NCBI GenBank assembly: GCA_003252455.1
Contig: QKED01000007.1
Span: 1 to 64,000, forward strand
Reading direction: 5' to 3'
DNA length: 64,000 bases
Origin: Gammaproteobacteria bacterium
Lineage (GTDB): Bacteria > Pseudomonadota > Gammaproteobacteria > Thiohalomonadales > Thiohalomonadaceae
A program made the translations under genes and the position numbers. The notes under the pieces were generated by a model, which saw only the letters and a program-made list of their open reading frames with translations, did no database searches and was not told where the DNA came from. This document shows positions 24,194 to 35,050 of this stretch, in pieces (the stretch's first letter is position 1; the number at the start of each line of letters is the position of its first letter).

Positions 24194-24211
24194 ACCCCCT
24201 GTGGCGGGGGT
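24194..24211 (-). terminator. possible terminator of the methyltransferase gene
   Basis: On the minus strand, ACCCCC and GGGGGT pair around six bases and are followed by GTTAA. It is a short stem with a weak T run, 65 bases past the stop. Confidence 0.35.
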
Positions 24212-24276
24212 CTCTCCCCTGTATGGGGTAGGCCGGGGCGGTCTCACCTTCTTATATATGTGTTGCGGCAGAGCCC

Positions 24277-24864
24277 TCAGCTCTTGTAGGCCATGGCCAC
24301 TGTGTAGTTTTTGCCCTGCTTGAGCTTATCGTAGTTACCGTAGACTTCGAGCAGATGACGCTGCATGAACTTGCGCAGGCCATTGATGGTGACTACGTAG
24401 ATGCGCCCACCAGGGTTGAGCCGCTCATAGGCATCATTGAGGATCAGTTGCAGCAACTCCTTGCCTACCTTGGCCGGTATGTTCGAGGCGATGAGGTCGA
24501 AGTGTCGTGGTGGGATCTGGTCGAAGGCATTGGAGAGCATCGCCTCGGCGTTGCTCAGACCGTTGAGGCGGATGTTTTTGTTGCTGAAGTCGACCGCGAC
24601 AAAGTCCTTGTCCACCAGCAGGGTGCTGCCTTGAGGGGCGAGCTTGGCCAGGGTGACGCCGATGGGGCCGTAGCCGCAGCCGAGGTCGAGGCAGTGGTCC
24701 CCCTCGAACACCTCCATGTGGTCGAGCAGCAGGCGTGAGCCCTCGTCGATCTCGCGTGGCGAGAAGAGCCCCCAGGTGGAGTGGAAGACAAACGGCTGCT
24801 CGCAGAGGGTCGCGCGGATGACGATATCCTCGCGTAGGGAGGCCAGGTACTCGCTCTGTTTCAT
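24277..24864 (-). CDS. RsmC-like class I methyltransferase
   Basis: The 195-aa product is a single methyltransferase-small domain. The S-adenosylmethionine loop is LDLGCGYGPIG at 59-69. The catalytic motif IV reads ASNIPAK at about 126-132, close to the NPPF-type motif of N2-guanine rRNA methyltransferases, with Ile in place of the first Pro. RsmC and RlmG have an extra N-terminal half that is absent here, so this is a short homologue. Many such proteins are annotated only as methyltransferases, and the substrate is uncertain. It is transcribed toward cbbM but 284 bases away, with its own candidate terminator. Confidence 0.8.
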   Translation of the reverse strand: MKQSEYLASLREDIVIRATLCEQPFVFHSTWGLFSPREIDEGSRLLLDHMEVFEGDHCLDLGCGYGPIGVTLAKLAPQGSTLLVDKDFVAVDFSNKNIRLNGLSNAEAMLSNAFDQIPPRHFDLIASNIPAKVGKELLQLILNDAYERLNPGGRIYVVTINGLRKFMQRHLLEVYGNYDKLKQGKNYTVAMAYKS

Positions 24865-25454
24865 GGTGCTACCAAGGTCGGGGAAGGGGAGTGGAGCGGG
24901 GAGTATATCCAGCGCTGAGGTGCGCGTGTAGGCACCCCCGAGGGTTAGGGCCCGCAGGTGCGAGCCGCCGCGTTGGAATCGATACCTGACGGGGCCACTC
25001 GCCGCTCTCTAGTAACCCGCAGTGGGCACAATGCCCTTGTATTGGTGTGGAAAAGGCGTTTGCCTGGAGATTACCGTTTGCGACAGGTTTGTGTCGTGTG
25101 GTCGAAGGCGGGTGGGGCGCCGAGTCGGTGGCGAAGTGACCATATCCGCTGGGGATAAGGCGTGCCTATGAGGGTTATCTACGATGGGATATAGCCCGAT
25201 TCGTGATCTCACTAAGTGATTCTCCACACGCGTGAAAAATCCCACCAATAATAATGACTTATAGATAATTTTATCTCATAAGTATGCTTTATCAAATTAT
25301 AAGCGCATGAATTCATTGCGTTTTTGACGATTCGCTGCGGTTGACACGTAGTGTGGGGCTCCCATAGACTCGACCTTCCTCAGAATCAGGAACATGAGAA
25401 AGACCCGCCGCTATTCACAAGAAGCGGGACCATCCGTAAGGGGACTGCCTACTC
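24865..25454. other. 590-base intergenic region upstream of the nuo operon
   Basis: No gene is supported. An AT-rich block (about 25240-25310) precedes the nuo promoter and could bind regulators or a nucleoid protein. The promoter is listed separately. Confidence 0.5.
25341..25370 (+). promoter_or_regulatory. predicted nuo operon promoter
   Basis: A perfect TTGACA (25341-25346), an 18-base spacer and TAGACT (25365-25370). It lies 84 bases upstream of nuoA, downstream of an AT-rich stretch. Confidence 0.65.
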
Positions 25455-25811
25455 ATGCTGGAAAATTACCTCCCGGTACTGATCTTCCTCGTCATAGGAT
25501 TCGGTTTCGGTGCATTCATGATGGCCTTGGGGTTCATCCTCGGTCCACGTCGTCCGGATAGCGAAAAGCTCTCCCCCTACGAGTGCGGCTTCGAGGCGTT
25601 CGAAGACTCGCGCATGAAGTTCGATGTGCGCTTCTATCTGGTCGCCATCCTCTTCATCATCTTTGACCTGGAGATCGCCTTCCTCTTCCCGTGGGCGGTG
25701 GTGCTGCGCGAGATCGGCATGTTCGGCTTCGTCGCCATGGTGATCTTCCTCGCGCTGCTGGTGGTCGGTTTCATCTACGAGTGGAAGAAGGGGGCTCTGC
25801 AGTGGGAATAG
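25455..25811 (+). CDS. nuoA: NADH-quinone oxidoreductase subunit A
   Basis: A small membrane subunit of proton-pumping complex I. The 118-aa product has three predicted transmembrane helices (about 8-28, 62-82, 88-108). It carries the conserved loop [24 protein letters not shown] between helices 1 and 2, including the cysteine that changes exposure in the active/deactive transition. It is first in the 14-gene operon. The last ten bases overlap the nuoB start. Confidence 0.97.
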   Translation: MLENYLPVLIFLVIGFGFGAFMMALGFILGPRRPDSEKLSPYECGFEAFEDSRMKFDVRFYLVAILFIIFDLEIAFLFPWAVVLREIGMFGFVAMVIFLALLVVGFIYEWKKGALQWE

Positions 25812-26278
25812 AGGGCATTCTCGAAAAGAGCGTCGTCACCACCACGGCTGACTCGCTCATCAACTGGGCGCGCACCGGTTCCATGTGGCCGATGACCTTC
25901 GGTCTCGCCTGCTGCGCGGTGGAGATGATGCACGCGGGTGCCGCGCGCTACGACCTCGACCGCTTCGGCATCATCTTCCGCCCGAGTCCGCGCCAGTCCG
26001 ACGTGATGATCGTCGCTGGTACCCTGGTGAACAAGATGGCCCCGGCGCTGCGTAAGGTCTACGACCAGATGGCCGAGCCACGCTGGGTCATCTCCATGGG
26101 CTCCTGTGCCAACGGCGGCGGCTACTACCACTACTCCTACTCGGTGGTGCGCGGCTGTGATCGGGTGGTGCCGGTGGACATCTACGTCCCCGGCTGCCCG
26201 CCCACCGCCGAGGCGCTGCTCTACGGCATTCTGCAACTGCAGAACAAGATCCGCCGTACCAACACCATCGCCCGCTAG
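25802..26278 (+). CDS. nuoB: NADH-quinone oxidoreductase subunit B
   Basis: The connecting subunit of complex I that holds the terminal [4Fe-4S] cluster N2, which passes electrons to quinone. The 158-aa product has the tandem cysteines in [10 protein letters not shown] and further ligands in GSCANGGG and VPGCPPT. The start is a GTG at 25802 that gives [15 protein letters not shown], the family N-terminus, and overlaps nuoA. The open frame continues upstream, but that part is nuoA read out of frame. Confidence 0.96.
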   Translation: MGIEGILEKSVVTTTADSLINWARTGSMWPMTFGLACCAVEMMHAGAARYDLDRFGIIFRPSPRQSDVMIVAGTLVNKMAPALRKVYDQMAEPRWVISMGSCANGGGYYHYSYSVVRGCDRVVPVDIYVPGCPPTAEALLYGILQLQNKIRRTNTIAR

Positions 26279-26298
26279 AGCCAGACGGAAGCCAAGGT

Positions 26299-26919
26299 AT
26301 GTCCGACTATTACCAAGAGTTAGCCCAGAAGGCCGCTACGGCCTTCGGCGAGGCCCTGGTCAGCAGCAAGGTCGAGTTCGGTGAACTGACCCTGGAGGTG
26401 GCCCCGGCCAACCTCATCGCCGTGGCCACCGGGCTGCGCGATGGCGCCGAGTTCGCCTGCGAAGAGCTGATCGACCTCTGCGGTGCCGACTACTCCGAGT
26501 ACGACCACGGCAGCTGGTCCGGCGAGCGCTTCGCCGTCATCTACCACCTGCTGTCTGTTAGCAAGAACCACCGCATCCGCCTGCGCTGCTTCGCCGAGGG
26601 CGAACTGCCACGCGTCGAGTCGGTGGTCGATGTCTGGAACAGCGCCAACTGGTACGAGCGTGAGGCGTTCGACATGTACGGCATCGTCTTCGACGGCCAC
26701 CCGGACCTGCGCCGCATCCTCACCGACTACGGCTTTATCGGTCACCCCTTCCGCAAGGATTTCCCCATCTCCGGCAACGTCGAGATGCGCTACGACCCCG
26801 AGCTGCGCCGCGTGGTCTACGAGCCGGTGACCATCGACCCACGCAACATGGTGCCGCAGGCGTTCCGCGAGGATCACCGCTACCTGGCCCAGGAACTGGG
26901 AGGTGACAAGCGTGGCTGA
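26299..26919 (+). CDS. nuoC: NADH-quinone oxidoreductase subunit C
   Basis: The 30-kDa peripheral-arm subunit of complex I. The 206-aa product contains the family signature around [20 protein letters not shown] and [18 protein letters not shown]. It is separate from nuoD here, unlike the fused nuoCD of Escherichia coli. Its last eight bases overlap the nuoD start. Confidence 0.97.
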   Translation: MSDYYQELAQKAATAFGEALVSSKVEFGELTLEVAPANLIAVATGLRDGAEFACEELIDLCGADYSEYDHGSWSGERFAVIYHLLSVSKNHRIRLRCFAEGELPRVESVVDVWNSANWYEREAFDMYGIVFDGHPDLRRILTDYGFIGHPFRKDFPISGNVEMRYDPELRRVVYEPVTIDPRNMVPQAFREDHRYLAQELGGDKRG

Positions 26920-28168
26920 GATCCGCAACTACACTCTGAACTTCGGTCCCCAGCATCCGGCCGCGCACGGTGTGCTGCGCCTGGTGCTGGAGATGGACGG
27001 TGAGGTGATCGAGCGCGCCGACCCGCACGTCGGCCTGCTCCATCGCGGCACCGAGAAGCTCGCCGAGACCAAGCACTACCTACAGAGCCTGCCCTACATG
27101 GACCGGCTCGACTATGTCTCGATGATGAGCAACGAGCACGCCTACTGCATGGCCATCGAGCAGATGCTCGGCCTCGAAGTCCCCGTGCGTGCCCAGTACA
27201 TCCGCGTCATGTTCGACGAGATCACCCGCCTGCTCAACCACCTGATGTGGCTCGGCGCGCACGGTCTCGACATCGGCGCCATGACCGTCTTCCTCTATGC
27301 CTTCCGCGAGCGCGAGGACCTGATGGACTGCTACGAGGCGGTCTCCGGCGCGCGCATGCACGCCGCCTACTACCGTCCCGGCGGCGTCTATCGCGACCTG
27401 CCCGACACCATGCCGCGCTTCAAGGGTGCGAGCAAGTGGCACTCCGAGGCGGAGATGAAGGCGCTCAACGAGACCCGCGAGGGCTCGATGCTCGACTTCA
27501 TCGAGGCCTTCACTGAGCGCTTCCCCGGCTATGTGGACGAGTACGAGACCCTGCTCACCGATAATCGTATCTGGAAGCAGCGTACCGTCGGTGTCGGCGT
27601 GGTGAGCCCCGAGCGCGCCCTGCAGATGGGCTTCACCGGGCCGATGATCCGTGGCTCCGGCATCGCCTGGGACCTGCGCAAGAAGCAGCCCTACGAGGTC
27701 TACGACCGCCTGACCTTCGACATCCCGGTGGGCGTCAACGGTGACTGCTACGACCGCTATCTGGTGCGTATCGAGGAGATGCGTCAGTCCAACCACATCA
27801 TCAAGCAGTGTGTGAACTGGCTGCGCAAGAACCCCGGCCCGGTGATCAGCGACGACCACAAGGTGGCCCCGCCGAAGCGCCAAGAGGTCAAAGAGGAGAT
27901 GGAAGCGCTGATCCACCACTTCAAACTCTTCAGCGAGGGCTTCAGCCTGCCCAAGGGCGAGGCCTACGCCGCGGTGGAGCACCCCAAGGGGGAGTTCGGT
28001 ATCTACCTCTTGTCCGACGGCTCCAACAAGCCCTACCGCCTGAAGATCCGCGCCCCGGGCTTCGCCCACCTCGCCGGTATGGATGAGATGGTACGCGGTC
28101 ACATGCTGGCCGACGTGGTCGCCGTGATCGGCACCCAGGACATCGTTTTCGGAGAGATTGACCGCTGA
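26912..28168 (+). CDS. nuoD: NADH-quinone oxidoreductase subunit D
   Basis: The 49-kDa subunit of complex I, which forms the quinone-binding pocket with NuoB. The 418-aa product begins [20 protein letters not shown] at a GTG (26912), with AGGTGA spaced correctly before it; a GTG three codons earlier is less likely. The loop GPQHPAAHG carries the quinone-pocket histidines. The C-terminus ends in VFGEIDR as usual. The start overlaps nuoC and the stop shares a base with the nuoE start, so translation is coupled. Confidence 0.97.
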   Translation: MAEIRNYTLNFGPQHPAAHGVLRLVLEMDGEVIERADPHVGLLHRGTEKLAETKHYLQSLPYMDRLDYVSMMSNEHAYCMAIEQMLGLEVPVRAQYIRVMFDEITRLLNHLMWLGAHGLDIGAMTVFLYAFREREDLMDCYEAVSGARMHAAYYRPGGVYRDLPDTMPRFKGASKWHSEAEMKALNETREGSMLDFIEAFTERFPGYVDEYETLLTDNRIWKQRTVGVGVVSPERALQMGFTGPMIRGSGIAWDLRKKQPYEVYDRLTFDIPVGVNGDCYDRYLVRIEEMRQSNHIIKQCVNWLRKNPGPVISDDHKVAPPKRQEVKEEMEALIHHFKLFSEGFSLPKGEAYAAVEHPKGEFGIYLLSDGSNKPYRLKIRAPGFAHLAGMDEMVRGHMLADVVAVIGTQDIVFGEIDR

Positions 28169-28662
28169 TGAGCGCTGCAACCATGCAACTGCTGAGCGAC
28201 GCCTCGCGCGCCGAGATCGACCGCTGGATCGCCAAGTACCCGCCGGAGCAGAGGCAGTCGGCGGTGATGGCCGCCCTGCGCATCGCCCAAGACCAGAATG
28301 GTGGTTGGCTGACCAACGCGCTGATGGACGAGATCGCCGCCTACCTGGAGATGCCGCCCATCGCCGTCTACGAGGTGGCCACCTTCTACTCCATGTACGA
28401 GCGCGAGCCGGTCGGGCGCCACAAGATCTGCGTCTGCACCAACATCTCCTGCCTGCTGCGCGGCTCCGACGAGGTGGTCGCCCACCTGGAGCAGCGCCTC
28501 GGCATCAAGCTCGGCCAGACCACCGAGGACAACCGCTTCACCCTGAAAGAGGTGGAGTGCCTGGGGGCCTGTGTCAACGCACCGATGATGCAGGTTGGCC
28601 GCGAGTACTACGAAAAGCTGACCCCCGAGACCCTGGACACCATCCTCGACGGGCTGGAGTAA
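28168..28662 (+). CDS. nuoE: NADH-quinone oxidoreductase subunit E
   Basis: The 24-kDa subunit of the NADH dehydrogenase module, holding the [2Fe-2S] cluster N1a. The 164-aa product has cluster ligands in CVCTNISC and [14 protein letters not shown]. The ATG overlaps the nuoD stop as TGATG. Confidence 0.97.
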   Translation: MSAATMQLLSDASRAEIDRWIAKYPPEQRQSAVMAALRIAQDQNGGWLTNALMDEIAAYLEMPPIAVYEVATFYSMYEREPVGRHKICVCTNISCLLRGSDEVVAHLEQRLGIKLGQTTEDNRFTLKEVECLGACVNAPMMQVGREYYEKLTPETLDTILDGLE

Positions 28663-28696
28663 CCGCAAGGCCCAAGGCCACGCGTGGAGTGAATCG

Positions 28697-29968
28697 ATGG
28701 CGAACGAAGTCTGTTTCCGTACCCTGCACCTGGAGAACTCCTGGACGCTCGATGCCTATCAGAGCGCCGGTGGCTACGAGGTGTGGAAGAAGATCCTCGC
28801 GGAGAAGACCCCGCCCGAGGAGATCATCGAACAGCTCAAGATCTCGGCCCTACGTGGGCGCGGCGGTGCGGGCTTTCCCACCGGTCTGAAGTGGAGCTTC
28901 ATGCCGCGCACCATCAGCGGCCAGAAGTACATCGTCTGTAACTCGGACGAGGGTGAGCCCGGTACCTGCAAGGACCGCGACATCCTGCGCTACAACCCCC
29001 ACCAGCTCATCGAGGGGATGTGCATCGCCGGTTACACCATCGGTGCCACCGTCGGCTACAACTACATCCGCGGCGAGTTCTGGGAGCCCTACGAGCGCTT
29101 CGAGGCGGCCCTGGAAGAGGCCCGCGCCGCTGGCCTGTTGGGTGAGAACATCCAGGGCTCCGGGGTCGACATGCAGGTGCATGCCCACCTCGGTGGCGGG
29201 GCCTATGTCTGCGGCGAGGAGACCGCGCTCATCGAGTCCATCGAGGGCAAGAAGGGCCAACCGCGCTTCAAGCCGCCGTTCCCCGCCAGCTACGGTCTCT
29301 ACGGCCGCCCGACCACCATCAACAACACCGAGACCCTCGCCTCGGTGCCGGTGATCCTGGCCAATGGCGGGCAGTGGTTCCTCGACCTCGGCAAGCCCAA
29401 CAACGGCGGCTCCAAGCTCTTCTGCGTCTCCGGCCACGTCAACAAACCCGGCAACTACGAGGTGCCCATGGGCACCCCCTTCAGCGAGCTGCTGGAGATG
29501 GCCGGTGGCGTGCGCGACGGGCACAAGCTCAAGGCGGTGATCCCCGGTGGTAGCTCCACCCCGGTGCTGCCCGCCGAGGTGATGATGGCGTGCACCATGG
29601 ACTACGACTCCATCGCCAAGGCGGGCTCCATGCTCGGCGCCGGGTCGGTGATCGTCATCGACGACTCCACCTGCATGGTCAAGCTGCTCTCGCGCCTGTC
29701 GCACTTCTACTTCGAGGAGTCGTGCGGCCAGTGCACCCCCTGTCGTGAAGGCACCGGTTGGCTCTCACGCATCGTGCACCGCATCGAGCATGGCCAGGGG
29801 CGCCAAGAGGACCTCGACCAGCTGATGGATGTGGCGAGCAAGATCGAGGGGCGCACCATCTGCGCCCTCGGCGACGCCGCGGCGATGCCGGTGAAGAGCT
29901 TCGTGACGCGTTTCCGCGACGAGTTCCAGTACCACATCGACCACAAGAAGTGCATGGTGGGCGGCTGA
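28697..29968 (+). CDS. nuoF: NADH-quinone oxidoreductase subunit F
   Basis: The 51-kDa subunit binding NADH and FMN plus [4Fe-4S] cluster N3. The 423-aa product shows the glycine-rich nucleotide loop [15 protein letters not shown] and the FMN region [16 protein letters not shown]. Cluster ligands lie in [11 protein letters not shown] near the C-terminus. It is preceded by GGAG. Confidence 0.98.
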   Translation: MANEVCFRTLHLENSWTLDAYQSAGGYEVWKKILAEKTPPEEIIEQLKISALRGRGGAGFPTGLKWSFMPRTISGQKYIVCNSDEGEPGTCKDRDILRYNPHQLIEGMCIAGYTIGATVGYNYIRGEFWEPYERFEAALEEARAAGLLGENIQGSGVDMQVHAHLGGGAYVCGEETALIESIEGKKGQPRFKPPFPASYGLYGRPTTINNTETLASVPVILANGGQWFLDLGKPNNGGSKLFCVSGHVNKPGNYEVPMGTPFSELLEMAGGVRDGHKLKAVIPGGSSTPVLPAEVMMACTMDYDSIAKAGSMLGAGSVIVIDDSTCMVKLLSRLSHFYFEESCGQCTPCREGTGWLSRIVHRIEHGQGRQEDLDQLMDVASKIEGRTICALGDAAAMPVKSFVTRFRDEFQYHIDHKKCMVGG

Positions 29969-30022
29969 GCCGTCCCCACGAAAGACTGCACCCCTAGAGG
30001 AATTGGAAGGTAGCGACAGCCG

Positions 30023-32380
30023 ATGGTGAATATCGAAATCAATGGCATCCCCGTGCAGGCCGCCGATGGCTCGATGCTGATCGAGGCCGCCGACCAGGCC
30101 GGTATCGCCATCCCGCGCTTCTGCTATCACAAGAAGCTCTCCATCGCCGCCAACTGCCGTATGTGCCTGGTGGAGGTCGAGAAGATGGGCAAGCCGATGC
30201 CCGCCTGCGCCACCCCGGTCAACGAGGGGATGAAGGTCTTCACCAAGTCGCCCAAGGCGATCTCGGCGCAGCGCGCGGTGATGGAGTTCCTGCTCATCAA
30301 CCACCCGCTCGACTGCCCCATCTGCGACCAGGGCGGTGAGTGCGACCTGCAAGAGATGGCCCTCGGTTACGGCAACGGCACCTCGCAGTACGGCGAGGCC
30401 AAGCGCGTGGTCGCCGACCAGCCCATCGGCCCGCTCATCGCCACCGAGATGACCCGCTGTATCCACTGCACCCGTTGCGTGCGCTTCGGCCAGGAGATCG
30501 CCGGTGTCATGGAGCTGGGCGCCACCGGGCGCGGCGAACACATGCGCATTGGCACCTATGTGGCCAAGAGCGTCTCCTCCGAACTCTCCGGCAACGTCAT
30601 CGACCTCTGCCCGGTGGGCGCGCTCACCTCGCGCCCCTACCGCTACTCCGCGCGCCCCTGGGAGCTGGATAGCCACGACTCGGTCTCGCCGCACGACTGC
30701 CTTGGCGCCAATATCCAGGTGCAGTCGCGCCGTGGTGAACTCCAGCGCGTGCTGCCGCGGGACAACGAGGCGCTCAACGAGTGCTGGCTGTCCGACCGTG
30801 ACCGCTTCGCCTATCTCGGCCTAGCTGCCTCCGACCGCCTCAGCGCACCGCGCATCAAGCGCGACGGTGAGTGGCAGACGGTGGATTGGGACACCGCCCT
30901 GACCTTCGCCGCCGAGGGGATCAAGGCCGCTGGCAACAGCGTCGGAGCCCTCGCCGGATACAGCTCGACCACCGAGGAGTACTACCTGCTACAAAAGCTG
31001 GTGCGTGGCCTCGGCTCGAACAACATCGATTTCCGTCTGCGTCAGCTCGACTTCAGCGACCAGGCCCGCCTCCCGGCCATGCCCGGTCTGAGCCTGCCGG
31101 TGGTCGAGATCGAAAGCATCGACGCCGCCCTGCTCATCGGCGCCAACGTGCGTAAGGAACAGCCGCTGCTCGGTCTGCGCCTGCGCAAGGCCGCACTGAA
31201 CGGTGCCGCGATTCACAGCGTCGCCGCCGTCGACTACGCCGCCAACCTGCCCATGGGTCAGCGTATCGTCACCGCCCCCGAGGCGATGGTCGCCTCGCTC
31301 GTCGCGGTGGCCAAGGCACTGCTCGTCGAGGGTGGCTCCGCCCCCGAGGGCTTCGCCGCCCTGGCCGAGAAGGTCGAGGTGAGCATCGAGGCAGAGATGA
31401 TTGCCGCATCACTCAAGGGCGCAGAGAAGGGCATCGTCTGGGTCGGCGCCATGGCCGCCGGTTCCCCGGACGCCGCCGCGCTGCGCTCGCTCGCCGCACT
31501 CATCGCCGACCTCAGCGGCTGCCAGTTGCAACTGCCGGGGGAGGGCGGCAACAGCGCCGGTGCCGCGCTGGCGGGTTGCCTGCCGCACCGCGCCGCCGCT
31601 GGGTCCGAGGTCGATGCCGCGGGTCTCGACTGGCGCGCCATGCTGGGTGCCGGGCTCAAGGCCCTCGTGCTGATGAACTGTGAGCCCGAACTCGACTGTG
31701 CCGACTCCCGTACCGCTCGCACCGGGCTCGAACAGGCCGGTTTCGTGGTCGCCCTGAGCGGCTATGCCAGCCAGGCCATGGTCGAGCGCTGTGACGTGCT
31801 GCTGCCCATGGCCATGAGCTACGAGACCTCCGGCACCCTGGTCAACGCCCAGGGCAACTGGCAGGGCTTTGGTGCAGCCATCGCCGCACCGGGCGATGCC
31901 CGTCCTGCCTGGAAGCTGCTGCGCGTGCTCGGCAACCTGCTCGACCTCGACGGTTTCGAGCAGTTCTCCTCCGAGGAGATCCGTGACGAACTCAAGGCAC
32001 TCACCGGTGCCACTGGGACCATCGCCAACCAGTTGCGCTGGCAGCCGGTGGCCCCCTCTGTCCGGGTCGAGGGGCTCTCCGGCATCGCCGAGTTCGCCAT
32101 CCACGGAGTCGACCCTGTGGTACGCCGGGCCGCCGCGCTGCAGGCGAGCATCGATGGACAGGGTGCCAGCGTCGTGCGTGTGCACAGCACCACTGCTGCG
32201 GCCCGCGGGTTCAACGATGGGCAGAAGGTGATGCTGCGCACGGGGGAGTGGAGCTGCGCGCCTATGCCCTTGGTGGTGGACGATACGGTACCTGCTGGCT
32301 GCGTGCTGCTGCGTAAGGGCACCGAGGCGACCCAGGGATGTAGCAGCGGCTTCGGCCCTGTCGAATTGATCCCGGCCTGA
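30023..32380 (+). CDS. nuoG: NADH-quinone oxidoreductase subunit G
   Basis: The 75-kDa subunit of complex I, carrying several Fe-S clusters of the electron wire. The 785-aa product has an N-terminal [2Fe-2S] ferredoxin domain (FCYHKKLSIAANCRMCLVEV). The His/Cys [4Fe-4S] site follows (HPLDCPICDQGGECDLQ), then CIHCTRCVRF. The rest is a molybdopterin-oxidoreductase-like domain without cofactor, as usual for NuoG. The C-terminal half is Ala-rich and more variable. Confidence 0.97.
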   Translation: MVNIEINGIPVQAADGSMLIEAADQAGIAIPRFCYHKKLSIAANCRMCLVEVEKMGKPMPACATPVNEGMKVFTKSPKAISAQRAVMEFLLINHPLDCPICDQGGECDLQEMALGYGNGTSQYGEAKRVVADQPIGPLIATEMTRCIHCTRCVRFGQEIAGVMELGATGRGEHMRIGTYVAKSVSSELSGNVIDLCPVGALTSRPYRYSARPWELDSHDSVSPHDCLGANIQVQSRRGELQRVLPRDNEALNECWLSDRDRFAYLGLAASDRLSAPRIKRDGEWQTVDWDTALTFAAEGIKAAGNSVGALAGYSSTTEEYYLLQKLVRGLGSNNIDFRLRQLDFSDQARLPAMPGLSLPVVEIESIDAALLIGANVRKEQPLLGLRLRKAALNGAAIHSVAAVDYAANLPMGQRIVTAPEAMVASLVAVAKALLVEGGSAPEGFAALAEKVEVSIEAEMIAASLKGAEKGIVWVGAMAAGSPDAAALRSLAALIADLSGCQLQLPGEGGNSAGAALAGCLPHRAAAGSEVDAAGLDWRAMLGAGLKALVLMNCEPELDCADSRTARTGLEQAGFVVALSGYASQAMVERCDVLLPMAMSYETSGTLVNAQGNWQGFGAAIAAPGDARPAWKLLRVLGNLLDLDGFEQFSSEEIRDELKALTGATGTIANQLRWQPVAPSVRVEGLSGIAEFAIHGVDPVVRRAAALQASIDGQGASVVRVHSTTAAARGFNDGQKVMLRTGEWSCAPMPLVVDDTVPAGCVLLRKGTEATQGCSSGFGPVELIPA

Positions 32381-32443
32381 CACTGTCGCTGACCGATAAG
32401 CGAACCATACGCTCGATAACACAATGATGAGTGGAGTAAACGG

Positions 32444-33520
32444 ATGATTGAGTTGCTGCAGTCCCTCTTGCAGTGGTTGCCGGAGAGCCTTCAGGTGCTG
32501 GCGATCATCCTCATCAAGATCGTCGTCATCCTCGCCCCGCTGCTGGTCGCGGTGGCCTACCTGACCTACGCCGAGCGTAAGATCATCGGCTACATGCAGA
32601 TCCGTATCGGTCCGAACCGTGTCGGCTTCTTCGGCCACTCGCTGTGGGGTCTCGGTCAGCCCATCGCCGACGCGGTGAAGCTGATGTTCAAGGAGATCGT
32701 CATCCCCAGTGGGGCGGACAAGTTCCTCTTTATCGTCGCACCCATGCTCTCCATGGGGCCGGCACTGGCAGCGTGGGCGGTCATCCCCTTCGGTGACGAG
32801 CTGATCCTGGCCGATGTGAACGCCAGCCTGCTCTACGTGTTGGCCCTCACCTCTCTGGGTGTCTACGGCGTGATCATCGCCGGTTGGGCCTCCAACTCCA
32901 AGTACGCCTTCCTCGGTGCCATGCGCTCTGCCGCGCAGATCGTCTCCTACGAGATCGCCATGGGCTTCGCCCTGGTCGGTGTGCTGATGGCCGCCGGGAG
33001 CATCAACCTGGGTGAGATCGTGCAGGCGCAATCCGGCGGTTTCTGGACCTGGTTCATGGTGCCGCTGGCCCCGCTCTTCGTCATCTACTTCATCTCCGGC
33101 GTGGCCGAGACCAACCGCGCGCCATTCGACGTGGCCGAGGGTGAGTCGGAGATCGTCGCCGGTTTCCACGTCGAGTATTCCGGTATCACCTTCGCGGTCT
33201 TCTTCCTCGCCGAGTACGCCAACATGATCCTGGTGGCGATGCTCACCGCGCTGATGTTCATGGGTGGCTGGCTCTCCCCCTTCCAGGGGCTGCCGGTGGT
33301 GGGCGACACCTTCCTCGCCGCGCCGAGCCTCATCTGGTTGTTGGCCAAGGCGAGCATCTTCCTCTTCCTGTTCCTCTGGTTCCGTGCCACCTTCCCGCGC
33401 TATCGCTATGACCAGATCATGCGTCTGGGTTGGAAGGTGTTCATCCCCCTGACCATCGTCTGGTTGATGGTGGTGGGTGCGGTGATCATGGCCGGTGGCA
33501 TTGGCCCCTGGCTCCACTAA
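32444..33520 (+). CDS. nuoH: NADH-quinone oxidoreductase subunit H
   Basis: A membrane subunit that joins the hydrophilic arm to the membrane arm and lines the quinone channel. The 358-aa product has about eight hydrophobic helices. It contains the conserved segments [20 protein letters not shown] and [15 protein letters not shown], whose acidic residues lie in the E-channel. GGAG precedes the ATG. Confidence 0.98.
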   Translation: MIELLQSLLQWLPESLQVLAIILIKIVVILAPLLVAVAYLTYAERKIIGYMQIRIGPNRVGFFGHSLWGLGQPIADAVKLMFKEIVIPSGADKFLFIVAPMLSMGPALAAWAVIPFGDELILADVNASLLYVLALTSLGVYGVIIAGWASNSKYAFLGAMRSAAQIVSYEIAMGFALVGVLMAAGSINLGEIVQAQSGGFWTWFMVPLAPLFVIYFISGVAETNRAPFDVAEGESEIVAGFHVEYSGITFAVFFLAEYANMILVAMLTALMFMGGWLSPFQGLPVVGDTFLAAPSLIWLLAKASIFLFLFLWFRATFPRYRYDQIMRLGWKVFIPLTIVWLMVVGAVIMAGGIGPWLH

Positions 33521-33548
33521 GGCCACGTAGCGAGACGAGGTAACACAG

Positions 33549-34034
33549 ATGAATCTACTCCGTTCCTTCAAGAGCCTGTTCCTGCTGGAGCTGCTCGGTG
33601 GTATGCGCGTCACTGGTCGCTACCTGTTCAAGAAGAAGTTCACCGTACAGTACCCGGAGGAGCGCGCGCCCATGTCGCCGCGTTTCCGTGGTCACCACGC
33701 CCTGCGTCGTTACGCCAATGGCGAAGAGCGCTGCATCGCCTGCAAGCTGTGTGAGGTGATCTGCCCGGCGATGGCCATCACCATCGAGCTGGCCGAGCGT
33801 GACGACGGTACTCGTCGCACCACACGCTACGACATCGACATGACCAAGTGCATCTACTGCGGCTTCTGCGAAGAGGCCTGCCCGGTGGACGCCATCGTCG
33901 AGACCCGCGTCTACGAGTACGTGGGCGAGGAGCGCGGCGACCTGCTCATGAGCAAGGAGAAGCTGCTCGCCATGGGCGACAAGCACGAACAGCAGATCGC
34001 CGCCGACCGTGCGGCCGATGCACCCTACCGCTAA
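33549..34034 (+). CDS. nuoI: NADH-quinone oxidoreductase subunit I
   Basis: The 23-kDa subunit with two [4Fe-4S] clusters (N6a, N6b) that feed N2 in NuoB. The 161-aa product has the two ferredoxin motifs [12 protein letters not shown] and [12 protein letters not shown]. The N-terminal amphipathic segment contacts the membrane arm. Confidence 0.98.
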   Translation: MNLLRSFKSLFLLELLGGMRVTGRYLFKKKFTVQYPEERAPMSPRFRGHHALRRYANGEERCIACKLCEVICPAMAITIELAERDDGTRRTTRYDIDMTKCIYCGFCEEACPVDAIVETRVYEYVGEERGDLLMSKEKLLAMGDKHEQQIAADRAADAPYR

Positions 34035-34088
34035 CGGGCGCACGACGCCGGGCGAACACCGAAACACAACAGCGGGCCTGCGACAGAT

Positions 34089-34694
34089 ATGAGCTTTGAA
34101 CAGATCCTCTTCTATGTCTTCTCCAGCTTCCTGGTGCTGAGCGCCGGGGCGGTGGTGACCCTGCGCAATCCGGTCCACTCGGCACTGGCCCTGGTGCTCG
34201 CCTTCTTCAACAGCGCGGCGCTGTGGATGATGCTGGAGGCGGAGTTCCTCGCCATCACCCTGGTGCTGGTCTACGTCGGCGCGGTGATGGTGCTGTTCCT
34301 CTTCGTGGTGATGATGCTCGACATCAACATCGCGCGCATGCGTGAGGGCTTCGCCCAACTGCTGCCCATCGGCATCGTCGTCGCGGTGTTGATGTTCGGG
34401 GTGATGTATCAGGTCTACAACGGGGACCGCTTCGCCCCCGGCGACATGCCGGTGCCGACCCCGCACGCCGCTGACTACGAGAACACCCGTGAGCTGGGCC
34501 TGCAGCTCTACACCACCTATGTCTTCCCCTTCGAGCTGGCCGCCGTGGTGCTGCTGCTGGCCATCGTCGCGGCCATCGCCCTGACGCTGCGCCGCCGCGA
34601 GGGGACCAAGTATCAGGCACCGGAAAAGCAGGTGGTCACGCGTCGCGAAGACCGTGTGCGTCTTGTGAAGGTGCCGTCCGAGGCGCGCAAGTAG
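34089..34694 (+). CDS. nuoJ: NADH-quinone oxidoreductase subunit J
   Basis: A five-helix membrane subunit of the complex I proton path. The 201-aa product contains the typical NPVHSALALVLAFFNSAALW and YVGAVMVLFLFVVMML stretches. The C-terminal 30 residues after the last helix are charged and poorly conserved. Confidence 0.96.
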   Translation: MSFEQILFYVFSSFLVLSAGAVVTLRNPVHSALALVLAFFNSAALWMMLEAEFLAITLVLVYVGAVMVLFLFVVMMLDINIARMREGFAQLLPIGIVVAVLMFGVMYQVYNGDRFAPGDMPVPTPHAADYENTRELGLQLYTTYVFPFELAAVVLLLAIVAAIALTLRRREGTKYQAPEKQVVTRREDRVRLVKVPSEARK

Positions 34695-34740
34695 TGCGCG
34701 GCGTGCGGATGTCGATGAACAACAATCTTGAGGGATGGGA

Positions 34741-35046
34741 ATGGTAGCTCTATCCGATTACCTGACGGTCGGTGCGATCCTCTTCTGCATCAGCATGGCG
34801 GGGGTCTTCATCAACCGTAAGAACCTCATCATCCTGCTGATGTGCATCGAGCTGATGCTGCTGGCGGTGAACATCAACTTTATCGCCTTCTCCCACTTCC
34901 TCGGCGACAGCGCCGGGCAGGTCTTCGTCTTCTTCATCCTCACGGTGGCGGCGGCGGAGGCGGCCATCGGCCTGGCCATCCTGGTGGTGCTGTTCCGCAA
35001 TAAGCGCAGCATCAATGTCGACGATCTGGATACGCTGAAGGGGTAA
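34741..35046 (+). CDS. nuoK: NADH-quinone oxidoreductase subunit K
   Basis: A small three-helix membrane subunit of complex I with conserved glutamates in proton transfer ([10 protein letters not shown] and [11 protein letters not shown]). The start at 34741 gives a 101-aa protein ([15 protein letters not shown]), the usual form; an ATG two codons earlier lies within the ribosome site GAGGGATGGGA. It ends four bases before nuoL. Confidence 0.96.
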   Translation: MVALSDYLTVGAILFCISMAGVFINRKNLIILLMCIELMLLAVNINFIAFSHFLGDSAGQVFVFFILTVAAAEAAIGLAILVVLFRNKRSINVDDLDTLKG

Positions 35047-35050
35047 TCGC

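Noticed and set aside
25691-25801. upstream extension of the nuoB frame
   Set aside because: It reads the end of nuoA out of frame; the GTG at 25802 gives the family N-terminus.
31409-33613. 734-codon minus-strand frame opposite nuoG and nuoH
   Set aside because: It spans two confirmed genes and their gap, and consists of His/Asp/Glu/Gly-rich antisense sequence without domains.
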